Assembly: GCA_016719855.1 (NCBI GenBank)
Contig: JADJYH010000065.1
Coordinates: 1-40,772 of the forward strand
Length of the DNA: 40,772 bases
Origin: Saprospiraceae bacterium
GTDB lineage: Bacteria; Bacteroidota; Bacteroidia; Chitinophagales; Saprospiraceae
Reading direction: 5' to 3'
In this document: positions 20,060 through 29,745 of the stretch, piece after piece
Layout of the letters: each line of letters starts with the position of its first letter
How positions within the stretch are numbered: position 1 is the stretch's first letter
Made by a program: the position numbers and the translations under genes
The notes under the pieces: generated by a model
Databases searched by the model: none
Seen by the model: the letters and a program-made list of their open reading frames with translations, nothing else
What the model was told of the DNA's origin: nothing

Positions 20060-20728
20060 TTGAACAAAATCATCATCGCAATAGACGGGCATTCATCCTG
20101 TGGGAAAAGCACATTGGCCAGGGCACTCGGCAATGCCCTCGGCTACGCCTACATCAGCACGGGCGACATGTACCGGGCCGTAACGCTATATTTCATTGAA
20201 AATCAAGTGGATATAAACGACAGGGCCGCTGTGCTGGAAGCGTTGAAGCATATCCACCTTCATTTTGTGGCGGACGAAAACGGTAACCGCATCCACCTCA
20301 ATGGCCGAGACGTTTCGGAAGAAATCCGCAAGATGCACGTGGCAGAGCTGGTCAGTCCGGTGGCCGTTATTTCGGAGGTGCGGCGGGAGATGGTACGACA
20401 ACAGCAGCTCATTGGCCAACAAAAAGGCGTGGTGATGGACGGGCGTGACATCGGTACGGTGGTTTTCCCCGATGCCGAGTTGAAGATTTTCCTCACTGCC
20501 GAAGTGGACGTCCGTGCCCAGCGCCGCTTTGATGAACTGACGGCCAAAGGGCTGCACGTAGATTTTGACGAAGTAAAAAACAACCTCGCCGAGCGTGACC
20601 ACATTGACTCGACCCGTGCCGACAGCCCACTGCGGAAAGCAGATGATGCCATCGTGATTGACAACACGAATCTGAACCACGAGCAACAGCTTGAACTGGC
20701 GCTGGATTTGGTGCGGGAACGGGCATAG
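20060..20728 (+). CDS. cmk: Cytidylate kinase
   Basis: Cmk phosphorylates CMP and dCMP with ATP in the cytoplasm. The 222-residue product has the P-loop GHSSCGKST at residues 10-18, the nucleoside-binding STGDMYRAV, the DGRDIGTVVFPDA motif and a lid-region RDHIDSTRADSPLRKA, all typical of bacterial Cmk, and a normal length. The start is a TTG at 20060 directly behind a T run (20054-20061), with no ATG available upstream. A miscalled base in that run could hide a different start. It is flanked upstream by the terminator of the T9SS cassette and downstream by a word-reiterated inverted repeat and a bidirectional terminator. Confidence 0.92.
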   Translation: MNKIIIAIDGHSSCGKSTLARALGNALGYAYISTGDMYRAVTLYFIENQVDINDRAAVLEALKHIHLHFVADENGNRIHLNGRDVSEEIRKMHVAELVSPVAVISEVRREMVRQQQLIGQQKGVVMDGRDIGTVVFPDAELKIFLTAEVDVRAQRRFDELTAKGLHVDFDEVKNNLAERDHIDSTRADSPLRKADDAIVIDNTNLNHEQQLELALDLVRERA

Positions 20729-20732
20729 AGGA

Positions 20733-20864
20733 ATGGCGATTGACGATTTAGCAATTGACGATTGACGATTTGGGGGCGGTACTTGATGTCAAGATACTTT
20801 TGTTTTGGGTAGTCGCTCATTCGTCAATCGTAAATCGCTAAATCGTAAATCGGTAAATCACCAT
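20733..20864. repeat. Word-reiterated inverted repeat (vocabulary GATTGACGATTTA)
   Basis: The left arm (20733-20771) runs ATGGCGATTGACGATTTAGC and repeats the word. The right arm (20819-20864) is the complement, ending AAATCACCAT, so the outer ATGGNGATT ends pair. A loop of about 47 bases separates the arms. It starts 5 bases after the cmk stop codon. Confidence 0.88.
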
Positions 20865-20866
20865 AA

Positions 20867-20905
20867 AAAAACCCGCCCCGGTTGCCCGGAGCGGGTTTTT
20901 CATTT
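20867..20905. terminator. Bidirectional terminator between cmk and the minus-strand T9SS gene
   Basis: The stem AAAAACCCGC / GCGGGTTTTT (20867-20876 and 20891-20900) has further pairing CCGG/CCGG inside and T/A tracts on both flanks. Confidence 0.88.
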
Positions 20906-20933
20906 TTCTGGAACGGAATGTTCCTAATGTAAT

Positions 20934-23900
20934 TTATTGGACTATCAATTTCTCAGCCGCAGAGGTGCCCATTTCAGTCACTACAGTAAAGAAGTACATA
21001 CCTGGAAGCAGTGCGTCTTTCTCAATGGTGAGTTGTGAACCGCTCAGTTTATAGGTGCGCACCAATTGACCTGTCATTGTGGTCAAGCGGGCCTCTGCAC
21101 CATCCACTGGAGCGTTGAAATTTACGATGGCCTTGCTGCTAAACGGGTTTGGCGCAATGGTCATCGGCAGTTCCACGAGGTCACGAGTGGAGTTTGGCAG
21201 GTTACAACCTAAGCAAGTATTGTAAGTGTAGCAGAAGGTAGTAGCGGCATCGGGGATAACAAGTAGCCGGTTGTAATCAGGTGCTCCATTGGTACAGTCA
21301 CCACTATCTGCCCCAAAACACTCTTGCTCCTCACCACAATCGCCCCAAGTAGTGGCAGTGTTGAGGAACTTGTACTGCAAGGATTGTCCAGTTGATGTTC
21401 CTGGAAAATTAATGGTCACCTCGTAAATATCATTGCCAAGTGATGTGAAAATAGGTGATGCTGTTGGATCCCAGTCTGGAACGCTTGCGCCGTTGGTAGT
21501 GAAATTACCAGCAAGCTTTACAGTCCCAGTTGAAACAGTCATACCTTGCTCTACTTCCCAGGTCATGTCCACTTGGAACGTTACTGGCACATCGGGCAAC
21601 GGTGCAATGTTTTCAACAAACAGCACGTCGTCAATGAAGTACAAGTTGTCAGGATTGATGGAGTAGAAGTCAATAGCTCCTAAACCACCTGCGTATGCAG
21701 CATTGGTAATAACCTGAACACCGTTAATCCAAACATCAAACGTGTTGTTATCGAGGTCAAAAGTGTGCACCACTTCGAACCAAGTGTCTTCAGGATAGGT
21801 GAAAGCTACTGCTCCTTCAGCTATCACGCCCTGTCCAAATACTGCAGTCGCACCTGTTGCATCATTGCCAAAGTGAACGTTCAGGTTGTACTGCTGACCT
21901 GCTGTTTCTGTGTTTTGAATATTGTAGTAAGCCACATGGCCAGCAGCTACAAACTGGTTCCAGCTCAGGGTGTAGTTGCCAGTCGTTTGGTTGCCCAACA
22001 GCAACAGGACGTCGGTTGTGCCGTTGCCATCAACCACCAAGGAGTTTGCACCATGGGCACCAGTTTCGTTGGATACGAAGCCATCTTCAGCACCGCCGGC
22101 AGTACCGCTCCAAGTGCTCCACCAAGGGGCTTGGCCAGCGATGGTAGTGCCAGGGCCGTATAGTTCAAGGCCATCGCAGATGATGGCGTCAACTGCACAG
22201 GTAGGCAGTGCGAGGTATTCCACATCGTCAATATAATAGGTATTGTTGGCGTCAACGGAGAAGAAGTCAATCGAACCGTTATTGCCTGCGTAAGCAGTGG
22301 TTTCAAGCAATTGACCATCCATGAATACCGACATGAGGTCGTTGTCGAGGTCAAAGGCCATGGCCATTTCAAACCACTGACCTTCTATCACGTTGAATGT
22401 CGTGCCACTTTGGCTCACAACGCCTGTGCCTGGGGTAGCTGCACCAGCCACGTCCCGGTTGAAGTAGAGGTCGAGGTTCCAAGTGACCCCAGGCGTAGCT
22501 TCGTTCTGGATATTATAGTAAGCAGTATGGCCAGGCTCTATGTACATCTGCCAAGAAAGACGGTACGCACCTGAGCTTTGCTCACCAAGGAGGAGCAGAA
22601 CATCCTGTGCACCGCTGTTCCCAATCTTCATGGAAGTCGTGCCGCTGTATGCTTGCTCGGTGGTCAGGATTCCATCTTCTGGGCCACCTTCAGCACCGCT
22701 CCATGTACTCCACCATGCTTCGCCGTCCAAGCCAGTGAAACCGGGTACGGGGTACATTTCAAAGTTGTCGCAGATGATGGCATCCGGGCGGCAAGAGGGG
22801 AGTTGCTCGTAGAGCACATCATCAACCCAGAAGCGGTTGAGCGCCGCATCCGTTGAGAAAAAGTCAATGGAGCCGAGGTTGTCAACATAATCCCAAGAGG
22901 TCACTATATTGCCGTCCACGAAAAGCGTTGCCTTGTTGGTGTCTAAGTCAATGACTTGCTTGACATCGAACCAAGTATCATGAGGGAAGCTGAAGGTGGT
23001 GCTGTTGACCGTCTCAGTACCTATACCAGGAGTTACAGTTCCGGCAGGACCTGGAGATACCGAAGAACACTTCAAGATTCCACTGAACACCTGGTACCTC
23101 AGTATCCTGAATATTGTAGTAGCCCACCTTGCCAGTTGGCACGTACATCTTCCAGCCGAGGCTGTAAACGCCAGATGTCCTGTCTCCTAAGAGCAGCAGC
23201 ACGTCCTGTGAACCACCTTCTTGAATCAACATTGAGTTCGGTGCACTGAAGAACTGGTCGCTGCTCACGATTCCGTCTTCTGGGCCACCAATTGTACCGC
23301 TCCAAGTGCTCCAGTGTGGTGCATTGCTTCCCGTCGTGGTACCTGCGGCATAGCTGTCAAAATTGTCGCAAATGATGGCGTTCGGGTTGGAGCAGTCCGT
23401 CGGAGGAGGACAGGTGAAGCAGTCGTCGTAGCAATAAGCGATGGTCGCCACGGGATCCAAGCCTACTGTGCCCGTGCGACAAGTAGCAAGGTCAGGGTTG
23501 GTCTCCAAGTTGCCTGCGCCGTTCGCAAAGCGGATGTCCCCAGTTGTTCCAGCAGGGATTGGCAGTGTGACCGACCAGAGGTTGTTGCCCATATCGGTCA
23601 TCGGCACTTCTGGGGCACCGTTGAACACCAAACGAACACCATCGGAAGCTGCCGCTGTGTAGGTCATGTCAACGTTGAATGTCACGGGCACGTTTGGTAT
23701 CGCGCTCAACGTCAGCGTCCAGTCGAACGGCGTGTTGCCCGTATTGAAGGAATTTATGTCGTCCCAATAAATAACGTATTCCGTTCCTGCGGTCACAACC
23801 ACGGTAGTTGTTGACCCATAATCCCCAGCATCAAAATCGCAGTCGTCGTTTTCGTCGAGCACAGTCAGCACATCGCAACCGTCTGCAAGGATGTACGCCC

Positions 23901-24600
23901 AAGTGTCAAGGGTACTGCCACATGAAGCAACAGTCATCAAGGCATCAGCGGCGGGTGTAAATTTGTAAAATAGCCCACTTTGTGAAGTATTGAAAAGAGC
24001 ACCACCGCCAGTAGCAGCAGGTGCATTGTTCAAGCCCTCAACAGCCGTCCAAGCAGTTTCGCAGGACTCGCCAGCCGCAGCAACTACGGTACCCCCCATT
24101 ACAGGACCGTTGGCCAATTCCGCCTTAATAGTAAGGCAGCTATTGTAGCTCAACATTACCGTAGGGATGGTTAAAGTGCCAGGGTCAGCACCACCCATGT
24201 ACTGCAAATTGTTTGGTGCAGCCACGTTATTGTTGCAAATAATTACAGCGATGGCTCCTGCATCTTGTGCAGATTGTGCTTTGACAACAAAGCCACACTC
24301 ACCACGGTCAATCAGGGCGATTTTGCCACTAACATTATTGAGTATCATTTCGCAACCGTCGTTCACCGTGCCCATGTTGTTGCCATCACCATTCACGTCT
24401 ATCATTTGACCATCATCGGCAAGAACAAGCTCGCCAGAGATGTTTGTAACTGCCGGGCCAAATAATTGTGCAGGCCTGGCTGGGTAATCCCCGGCAATAT
24501 TCACCGGTGCCGTAATGGTCACGTTCTGTGCGAACGCTCCAAACGACATCCCAAGCAGTAAAGCAAGGGAACATAGTTTTGATAAGTAGCTTTTCAACAT
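20934..24600 (-). CDS. T9SS secreted protein with PA domain and three LamG-like repeats, one frameshift
   Basis: A protein of about 1,222 residues. The signal peptide is MLKSYLSKLCSLALLLGMSFGAFA, cleaved before QNVTIT. A protease-associated (PA) domain follows at about 70-170 (SGKIALIDRGECGFVVKAQS). Then come a DVLTV-type pre-peptidase-like segment (SGLFYKFTPAADALMTVASC) and a CBM-like module (VPVTFNVDMTYTAAASDGV). Three repeats of about 190 residues each begin DAIICDNFE or similar, with APWWSTWSG, GPEDGI, DVLLLLG and YYIDDVEY, as in LamG/concanavalin-like folds. A second CBM-like module and a type A sorting domain (MTIAPNPFSSKAIVNFNAP) end the protein. The frame breaks near 23058 in the first LamG-like repeat; alignment with the other repeats shows one base gained or lost. 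No catalytic domain was seen, so a carbohydrate-binding or adhesive role is inferred. Confidence 0.85.
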
Positions 24601-25020
24601 AATTCAATTTTTAAGTTAAACAATAAAATATTCCAAAGAACCTGTCGGCTTGCGACGACAGTAAAGTTGGCAAAATAAGTGGGTTGGCCAGGTACTTTCG
24701 GGCAATTGATTTCAATTGACAGCACCTCCAACCAATGATTTGGCTGTTAGCTTGCAAATATGGCGTCCAAAGAGCGACCCTATGGCCAAAATCAGTGGGC
24801 TATTCGATATTTTCTTTGTTGAGATAGAATGCTTGAACGCATTTGAATGGAACAAAAACAGGCTTGGCGTTTTGCCGTCTAAAGAAAAAAAGGTGTGTTG
24901 GGTAGTATTCATACAGTCTTGGGTGTGCGCGTTTGTAAATGTCGAGGCGCTAAAATAGCTAGATTTTCCTTTTCAGCGATAAATCGGTTGTTAAAAAATG
25001 AGCTAGAGTAGTTTATGTTT
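24601..25020. other. Intergenic region, 420 bp, no gene seen
   Basis: Open frames of 80 and 66 codons on opposite strands have no start context or family signature. The region lies upstream of the minus-strand T9SS gene (start 24600) and downstream of the glycerate kinase end, and presumably contains the promoter of the former. No clean promoter box or terminator was recognised. Confidence 0.5.
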
Positions 25021-26150
25021 TCACAACTGCATGGTTTTCAAAAGATTATACGCTGAATCTTCCAGTGCGATTGTTGTCCGGGCAATTGAATTTGCCAGTG
25101 GTTCACCGGGCAGCCGCATCCCAATTGCCTGCTTCAGCCCCAGCGCCAATACCTCCGCCTGGGTCGCCTCCACATCGCCGCAAATGGCGACCACCGGCAC
25201 GCCAGCCGCATTTGCTTTTTCACAAACAGCACCCACCAATTTACCACGACTGGTCTGCCCGTCCAGCTTGCCTTCTCCAGTTATCACCAAGTCAACATCT
25301 TTTACAACCTCCTCAAAACCAACCAATTCCATGATGGTCGAAGCCCCGAAACGCACCACCGCACCGAGAAAAGCCATTGCCCCAAAGCCAAGGCCACCTG
25401 CTGCGCCCGCTCCGGCTTTTTGTGAAAAATCCTTCCCAAATGTTCGGGCTACGACGATTGAAAAATGCTTCAAACCATCGTCAAGCAACTGGACGGCAGC
25501 TGCATCAGCGCCTTTTTGTGGAGCAAAAACTTGCGAAGCGCCCTGTTGCCCGTACAGCGGGTTGGTCACATCGCAAAGCACAGTGAATTGCGGATTGGCG
25601 ATTGCAGATTGCGGATTGGGAAGTGTGGGGGTTCTAACCTGTAAACTTTGCCTAGGTTCTCGCCGATGGGGGCGAGTTCGGTGCCATTTTTTGCAAAAAA
25701 ACGCCAGCCCAAAGCCGCTGCCATGCCCATGCCCGCATCGTTCGTAGCGCTGCCGCCAATGGCCAGGTAGATTTCCGATACTCCTCGGAGGATGGCGTCC
25801 AAAACAAGCTCACCAGTCCCGAAAGTGCTGGTTTTCAGTGGGTTGCGCTCGTCTTGGCGCAGCAGTTGCAGCCCGGAAGCCTGCGCCATTTCCACGAAGG
25901 CCATTTTTCCGAAAGAAAAATAATGTGCCTCGATTGGTCGAAACAGCGGGTCGCTCACCGCCACTTCCACCAGTTCGCCGCCGAGATGCCAGTTCAGCAC
26001 CTCCGCCGTGCCCTCCCCGCCGTCCGACAGTGGAAAAATTTGGACGTCCGCACCCGGCATTGCCCGCACCACTCCCCGACGAATGGCCTCGCAGACTGCC
26101 AAGGCTGGCAGTGCATCTTTGAAGGAATCGGGTGCGATGAGGATTTTCAA
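25021..26150 (-). CDS. Glycerate kinase (GarK/GlxK type), one frameshift at an iterated word
   Basis: The enzyme phosphorylates D-glycerate with ATP in the cytoplasm. The N-terminus MKILIAPDSFKDALPALAVCE and PLSDGGEGTAEVL are hallmarks of the glycerate kinase type-2 family. The C-terminal half has CDVTNPLYGQQGASQVFAPQ, QKGAGAAGGLGFG and DLVITGEGKLDGQTSRGK. Together they give a normal length of about 376 residues. The two halves lie in different frames that change at about 25590-25615. There a reiterated word (AATCCGCAATCTGCAATCGCC in part) encodes a low-complexity stretch NPQSAIANPQ just before FTVLCDVTNP. The break may be slippage within the word repeat or a read error. The upstream neighbour on the same strand is the MBL-rhodanese gene, separated by a terminator. 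Confidence 0.87.
25585..25620 (+). repeat. Intragenic word repeat (GCGGATTGGCGATTGCAGATT type)
   Basis: The word GATTG(C) recurs at least four times within 36 bases. It looks like one arm of the intergenic word-reiterated repeats, but it lies inside the glycerate kinase coding sequence at the frame break. No complementary arm was found nearby. Confidence 0.7.
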
Positions 26151-26211
26151 ATTTGGTGTATTGTTTTGCTGACAAAACTAATGAAAAACCCCGCCCCTGA
26201 AACCCCAAAAC

Positions 26212-26242
26212 CAAAAAGGGCCAACCCTTCCAGGTCGGCCCT
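26212..26242 (-). terminator. Terminator of the MBL-rhodanese gene
   Basis: Read on the minus strand, the stem AGGGCC / GGCCCT is followed by TTTTT. It lies 70-100 bases past the end of the MBL-rhodanese gene and before the glycerate kinase start. Confidence 0.75.
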
Positions 26243-26309
26243 CTCTCAAGAATCGAACAACTCATTTTTCTGTTTGTGGGCGAATCGAAACCCAAAACTC
26301 AAAACTTCA

Positions 26310-27722
26310 TCATAGTTCCGTGACCTGCTCCACGAAGTCGGTCCGTGGCAGGCTGGTCTCCTTCAGCGCCTTAAAGCCGCCCGGGAGGTTCACCAAATTG
26401 TCGAACCCCCTGGACTTGAGGATGGACGCTGCTATGACCGAACGGTAGCCACTCGCACAGTGCAGGTAGTATTTTTGGTCACGGTTAAGCTGCGACATGT
26501 TGCGGTTGATGAAATCCAACGGGAAGTTGATGGCGCCTTCGATATGTTCTGCGTTGTATTCGCTGGTTTTGCGCACGTCGAGCAGGCGGCAAGCATCTTT
26601 GTTGAACCAGTTGGCAAAGGCTTCAGTGCCCATTTCGTCGAGGGTATCCACCTCCTCGCCAGCAGCTTTCCAGGCGGCAAAACCACCTTCGAGGTAGCCG
26701 ATGGGGTTGTCGTAGCCTACGCGGGCTAGGCGGTCAACCACCTCCAACTCACGCCCTGCTTCGCATACGAAGAGGATGGGCTGTTTCAGGTCAGTGATGA
26801 GCGCACCCACCCACGGTGCGAAGTCGCCCTCCACCCCAATGAAAATGGAACCTGGGATGAAGCCCTTTACGAACTCGATTTCGTTGCGGGTGTCGAGCAC
26901 AAGCGCCTCGTTGCCCTCCCAAGCTGCTTTGAACGCCCTAGGCGAAAGTGCATGCAAGCCTTGGCTGCGCACCTCCTCGATGCTGGTGTAGCCCATTTTG
27001 TTCATCACGGCATTTTTCGGGAAGTACTGCGGCGGGTCAACGAGGCCCGTCGTCACTTCCTTCACGAACTCCTCACGGGTCATGTCGGCACGGAGTGCGT
27101 AGTTGAACAGTTTTTGGTCGCCCAAGGTACCTTGGGTCTCTTTGCTCATTTTCTTGCCACAGGCCGACCCAGCGCCGTGGCCGGGATAAACAATCACTTC
27201 GTCGGCAAGGGGCATAATCTTGTTGCGGAGCGAATCGAATAGGAAGCCAGCTAGGTCTTCCCGAGTGAGTTCGCCCTGTTTGATGGCTAGGTCGGGACGG
27301 CCTACGTCGCCGAGGAACAGTGTGTCACCCGTGAAGATGGCGTAGTCCTTCCCGTTTTCGTCACGGAGCAGGAAGGTGGAGCTTTCCATCGTGTGGCCTG
27401 GCGTGTGCAGCACCTTGATGGTCATGTTGCCCACTTTCAAAATCTCGTTGTCCTTCGCAATATGGGCATCGTAATTAGGTACGGCCGTCGGGCCATAAAC
27501 GATTTTGGCATCCGTCTTTTTGGCCAAGTCGAGGTGGCCGGAAACGAAGTCAGCGTGGAAGTGCGTTTCGAGCACGTACTTGATTTTGGCGTTGCCAGCC
27601 TTTGCCCTTTCGAGATACGGCTCCACATCCCGCAGTGGGTCAATTACGACGGCCTCGCCGTTGCTTTCAATATAGTAGGCAGCTTCGGCAAGGCAGCCTG
27701 TGTACATTTGTTCTACTTTCAT
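26310..27722 (-). CDS. MBL-fold hydrolase with two rhodanese domains (persulfide dioxygenase-like)
   Basis: A 470-residue cytoplasmic protein. The N-terminal metallo-beta-lactamase domain (1-240) has the metal-ligand motif THFHADFVSGH at 53-63, HTPGHT at 106-111 and FTGDTLFLGDVGRPD, as in ETHE1-type persulfide dioxygenases. Two rhodanese domains follow. One, at about 260-360, has VCEAGRE at the active-site loop. The other, at about 370-465, has YYLHCASGYRS with a Cys in the usual nucleophile position. The family is linked to persulfide and thiosulfate metabolism or sulfide detoxification. The gene is intact. It reads away from a 550-bp gap and ends at its own terminator. The exact sulfur substrate cannot be told. 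Confidence 0.92.
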   Translation of the reverse strand: MKVEQMYTGCLAEAAYYIESNGEAVVIDPLRDVEPYLERAKAGNAKIKYVLETHFHADFVSGHLDLAKKTDAKIVYGPTAVPNYDAHIAKDNEILKVGNMTIKVLHTPGHTMESSTFLLRDENGKDYAIFTGDTLFLGDVGRPDLAIKQGELTREDLAGFLFDSLRNKIMPLADEVIVYPGHGAGSACGKKMSKETQGTLGDQKLFNYALRADMTREEFVKEVTTGLVDPPQYFPKNAVMNKMGYTSIEEVRSQGLHALSPRAFKAAWEGNEALVLDTRNEIEFVKGFIPGSIFIGVEGDFAPWVGALITDLKQPILFVCEAGRELEVVDRLARVGYDNPIGYLEGGFAAWKAAGEEVDTLDEMGTEAFANWFNKDACRLLDVRKTSEYNAEHIEGAINFPLDFINRNMSQLNRDQKYYLHCASGYRSVIAASILKSRGFDNLVNLPGGFKALKETSLPRTDFVEQVTEL

Positions 27723-27738
27723 GATGATTTATTTTTTT

Positions 27739-27872
27739 GACCTTAGAAATTAGATTTTAGAAGTTGGAAAAGCCATTTCCGAGAACAAAAACCATTGGCT
27801 ATCAACAACTTATTATAGTAAGCTTGGCCTTGTCCAAAGTCTAAAATCTATTGTCTAATGTCTTTTTAAAGT
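27739..27872. repeat. Word-reiterated inverted repeat (vocabulary TTAGATTTTAGA)
   Basis: The left arm (27739-27766) is ACCTTAGAAATTAGATTTTA followed by GAAGTTGG. The right arm (27835-27872) has CCAAAGTCTAAAATCTATTG, whose complement matches ATTAGATTTTAGA.GTTGG. It lies just upstream of the MBL-rhodanese start codon, so it is in a 5' and not a 3' region. Confidence 0.8.
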
Positions 27873-28273
27873 GAAAAATGGTGCTTTCAAGTCATCCTTC
27901 AATGTTGGAAAAATGATGTAAAAAAAGGCGTAAACTCATGGACACCTACCCACGCAGCTTGGGTTTTGTGTTGGCAAATTTCGTATCATCTGAAATAATT
28001 TTTGACGCCTAAATTGAGATGTAAACGGTGATTTTTATCAATTTGAAAAAGCGCTTTTCTTGGTCACAAACCAGTTTGTAAATTGATGAAACAAAAGTAG
28101 GGGCGCAGCCGAGCTTCCCACAGTGACCAAAATCACGCAGCCCGTTTTTCGTTTTTCAAGAAACCTTGTTTGGAGAAACTAATAGGAAGTGAAACATTCC
28201 GTGGCAGACCATCCCAAAGGAAAACTAATGCTACCCATCCAATCACGAGTTGTTTTACACCAAACGCACGCGA
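27873..28273. other. Intergenic region, 400 bp
   Basis: AT-rich near the MBL gene. CAAAAGTA at 28092-28099 is the complement of a TACTTTTG -7 box on the minus strand, but it lacks a well-spaced -33 element and would leave a 370-nt leader. No gene is supported; the 88-codon frame starting at 28189 overlaps the Nudix gene end. Confidence 0.45.
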
Positions 28274-28801
28274 TCAAACTGACCCAATGTGCACCTGCAT
28301 CACGCCCCTTTCTTTGTCTTCAAAATAACGCCGCAGCGCAAACCTCGACGACTCGAACGCAATCTCGTCCCACGGGATTTCCGACTCCCCGAACAGCCTT
28401 GACTCCAGGCTCTCCTCCCCCACCCCGAACTGGCCATCCATCAACTCGCCGATGAACTGGATGTACACATGGTAATAATTGGTGAAGGTAAAAACGGTGT
28501 GCAGTGACAACGGGCCAACCCGTGCCTCCGCTTCCTCCCATACCTCCCGGATGGCGCCTTCTTCCACCGTTTCGCCGAGTTCAAGGAAGCCAGCGGGCAC
28601 GTTCCAGTAGCCCGCCCTCGGCTCGATGGCCCGGCGGCAGAGCAGCACTTTGTCCTCCCAAACGGGCAGGCAGCCAGCCACGATTTTCGGGTTGCGGTAA
28701 TGGATTTCCGCACAGTTTCCGCAGACGATGCGGGGTCGGTTGTCGCCCTTGGGCACTTGGTGCGTGAGGTCGGGGGAGCCGCAGTTGGAGCAGTATTTCA
28801 T
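28274..28801 (-). CDS. Nudix hydrolase with N-terminal zinc ribbon
   Basis: A 175-residue protein with a four-Cys zinc ribbon (C4, C7, C27, C30). The Nudix box at 71-93 is complete, with the pattern G-x5-E-x7-RE-x2-EE in GFLELGETVEEGAIREVWEE. The layout resembles NudC-like and ADP-ribose or NADH pyrophosphatase relatives, so it hydrolyses a nucleoside diphosphate derivative; the substrate is not deducible. The start at 28801 begins directly with the zinc ribbon. An upstream Met at 28849 would translate part of the word-reiterated repeat. It lies 51 bp after kdsB on the same strand and may be co-transcribed through that repeat. Confidence 0.9.
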   Translation of the reverse strand: MKYCSNCGSPDLTHQVPKGDNRPRIVCGNCAEIHYRNPKIVAGCLPVWEDKVLLCRRAIEPRAGYWNVPAGFLELGETVEEGAIREVWEEAEARVGPLSLHTVFTFTNYYHVYIQFIGELMDGQFGVGEESLESRLFGESEIPWDEIAFESSRFALRRYFEDKERGVMQVHIGSV

Positions 28802-28810
28802 GTTGGGAGA

Positions 28811-28873
28811 TATGAGTTTTGAGTTATGAGTTATCGAGTTGTTGGACATAACTCAATACTCATAACTCATAAC
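28811..28873. repeat. Word-reiterated inverted repeat (vocabulary GAGTTATGAGTTATGAG)
   Basis: The left arm (28811-28838) reads TATGAGTTTTGAGTTATGAG with continuation. The right arm (28847-28873) is CATAACTCAATACTCATAAC with continuation. Only about 8 bases separate the arms. The kdsB stop codon and its last five codons (MSYEY) lie inside the right arm. Confidence 0.9.
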
Positions 28874-29629
28874 TTTTCGAAGGTCTTCGGGTGAATCAAT
28901 CGAGATGCTTTCAAATTCGGTCAGTGCCACGCCGATTGGGTAACCGTTTTCCAGCCAGCGCAGTTGCTCCAGTGACTCGGCCAATTCCAAGCGGCTGGGC
29001 GGCAAGGCGGCCACTTCGAGCAGCACCTCCCTGCGGAAGGCGTAGAGGCCGATGTGCTTGTAAAATGCGCCTTCGACGAGCCATTTTTCTTTGGGTAAAT
29101 TGCGGTGAAACGGCAGCGGCCAGCGGCTAAAGTAAAGTGCCCGCTGGTGAATGTCGAAGACGACTTTGACCATGTTCGGGTCGGTCAAATCCAAGTTGCT
29201 TGCTGGGTCAATTTTTTTGGCGAGCGTGGCGATGGCGCAACCTGTCCCTGTGGGGTTCGCATTTTTGGTCAAAAAGTCGAGCGCCAAGTCAATTTGCCCC
29301 GGCTGGATGAACGGCTCATCGCCCTGAACGTTTACAATCCATTGAAATTCAGCGTATTGCGGCATTGCCGCCACCTCGGCACAGCGGTCGGTACCGGAGG
29401 GGTGTTGGTCAGAGGTCATCACCACTTTTCCGCCGAAGGCGGCCACATGGTCAAATATCCGCTGGTCGTCGGTGGCCACCACGACCGCTGAGAGAGAGCT
29501 TTGGCAGGCCTGCTCGTATACCCGCCGCACCATCGTTTTTCCCCCAATTTCCACCAACGGCTTGCCTGGAAAGCGGGTGGACGCAAAGCGGGCGGGTATG
29601 ATTCCGAGCGAATTTGTAATTTTGGCCAT
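28853..29629 (-). CDS. kdsB: 3-deoxy-manno-octulosonate cytidylyltransferase
   Basis: KdsB activates Kdo with CTP to CMP-Kdo for lipid A core assembly, in the cytoplasm. The 258-residue product begins MAKITNSLGIIPARFASTRF, followed by PGKPL, the classic nucleotidyltransferase opening. It has SGTDRCAEVA and the catalytic-site IVNVQGDEPFIQP, then a family-typical YFSRWPLPF. The ATG at 29629 is chosen because upstream codons lie in the intergenic repeat and the motif spacing is normal. The final residues MSYEY come from the downstream word repeat, so the natural C-terminus may have been extended or replaced. The divergent neighbour is the LysM protein. Confidence 0.95.
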   Translation of the reverse strand: MAKITNSLGIIPARFASTRFPGKPLVEIGGKTMVRRVYEQACQSSLSAVVVATDDQRIFDHVAAFGGKVVMTSDQHPSGTDRCAEVAAMPQYAEFQWIVNVQGDEPFIQPGQIDLALDFLTKNANPTGTGCAIATLAKKIDPASNLDLTDPNMVKVVFDIHQRALYFSRWPLPFHRNLPKEKWLVEGAFYKHIGLYAFRREVLLEVAALPPSRLELAESLEQLRWLENGYPIGVALTEFESISIDSPEDLRKVMSYEY

Positions 29630-29631
29630 GA

Positions 29632-29744
29632 AAATTGAAATTGGGATATTAGGATATTGAGTTATTGGACGATTGCCAAATGGCAAGGTTTGTGGAATTC
29701 TCGTGTTTCAAATATCCCAATCACTCAATATCTCAATCATCAAC
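29632..29744. repeat. Word-reiterated inverted repeat between divergent genes (vocabulary ATTGGGATATT)
   Basis: The left arm (29632-29668) holds TTGGGATATTAGGATATTGA and the right arm (29708-29744) AATATCCCAATCACTCAATA with continuation. It spans the whole 116-bp gap from the kdsB ATG to the LysM ATG. Both neighbours start here, so this copy cannot be a terminator of either. Confidence 0.85.
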
Positions 29745-29745
29745 A

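Noticed and set aside
24716..24958. An 80-codon ORF in the gap upstream of the PA/LamG T9SS gene
   Set aside because: No start context, no family resemblance and a random-looking composition.
29665..29745. N-terminal extension of the LysM protein
   Set aside because: The extension translates the intergenic inverted repeat and hides the signal peptide that starts at 29746.
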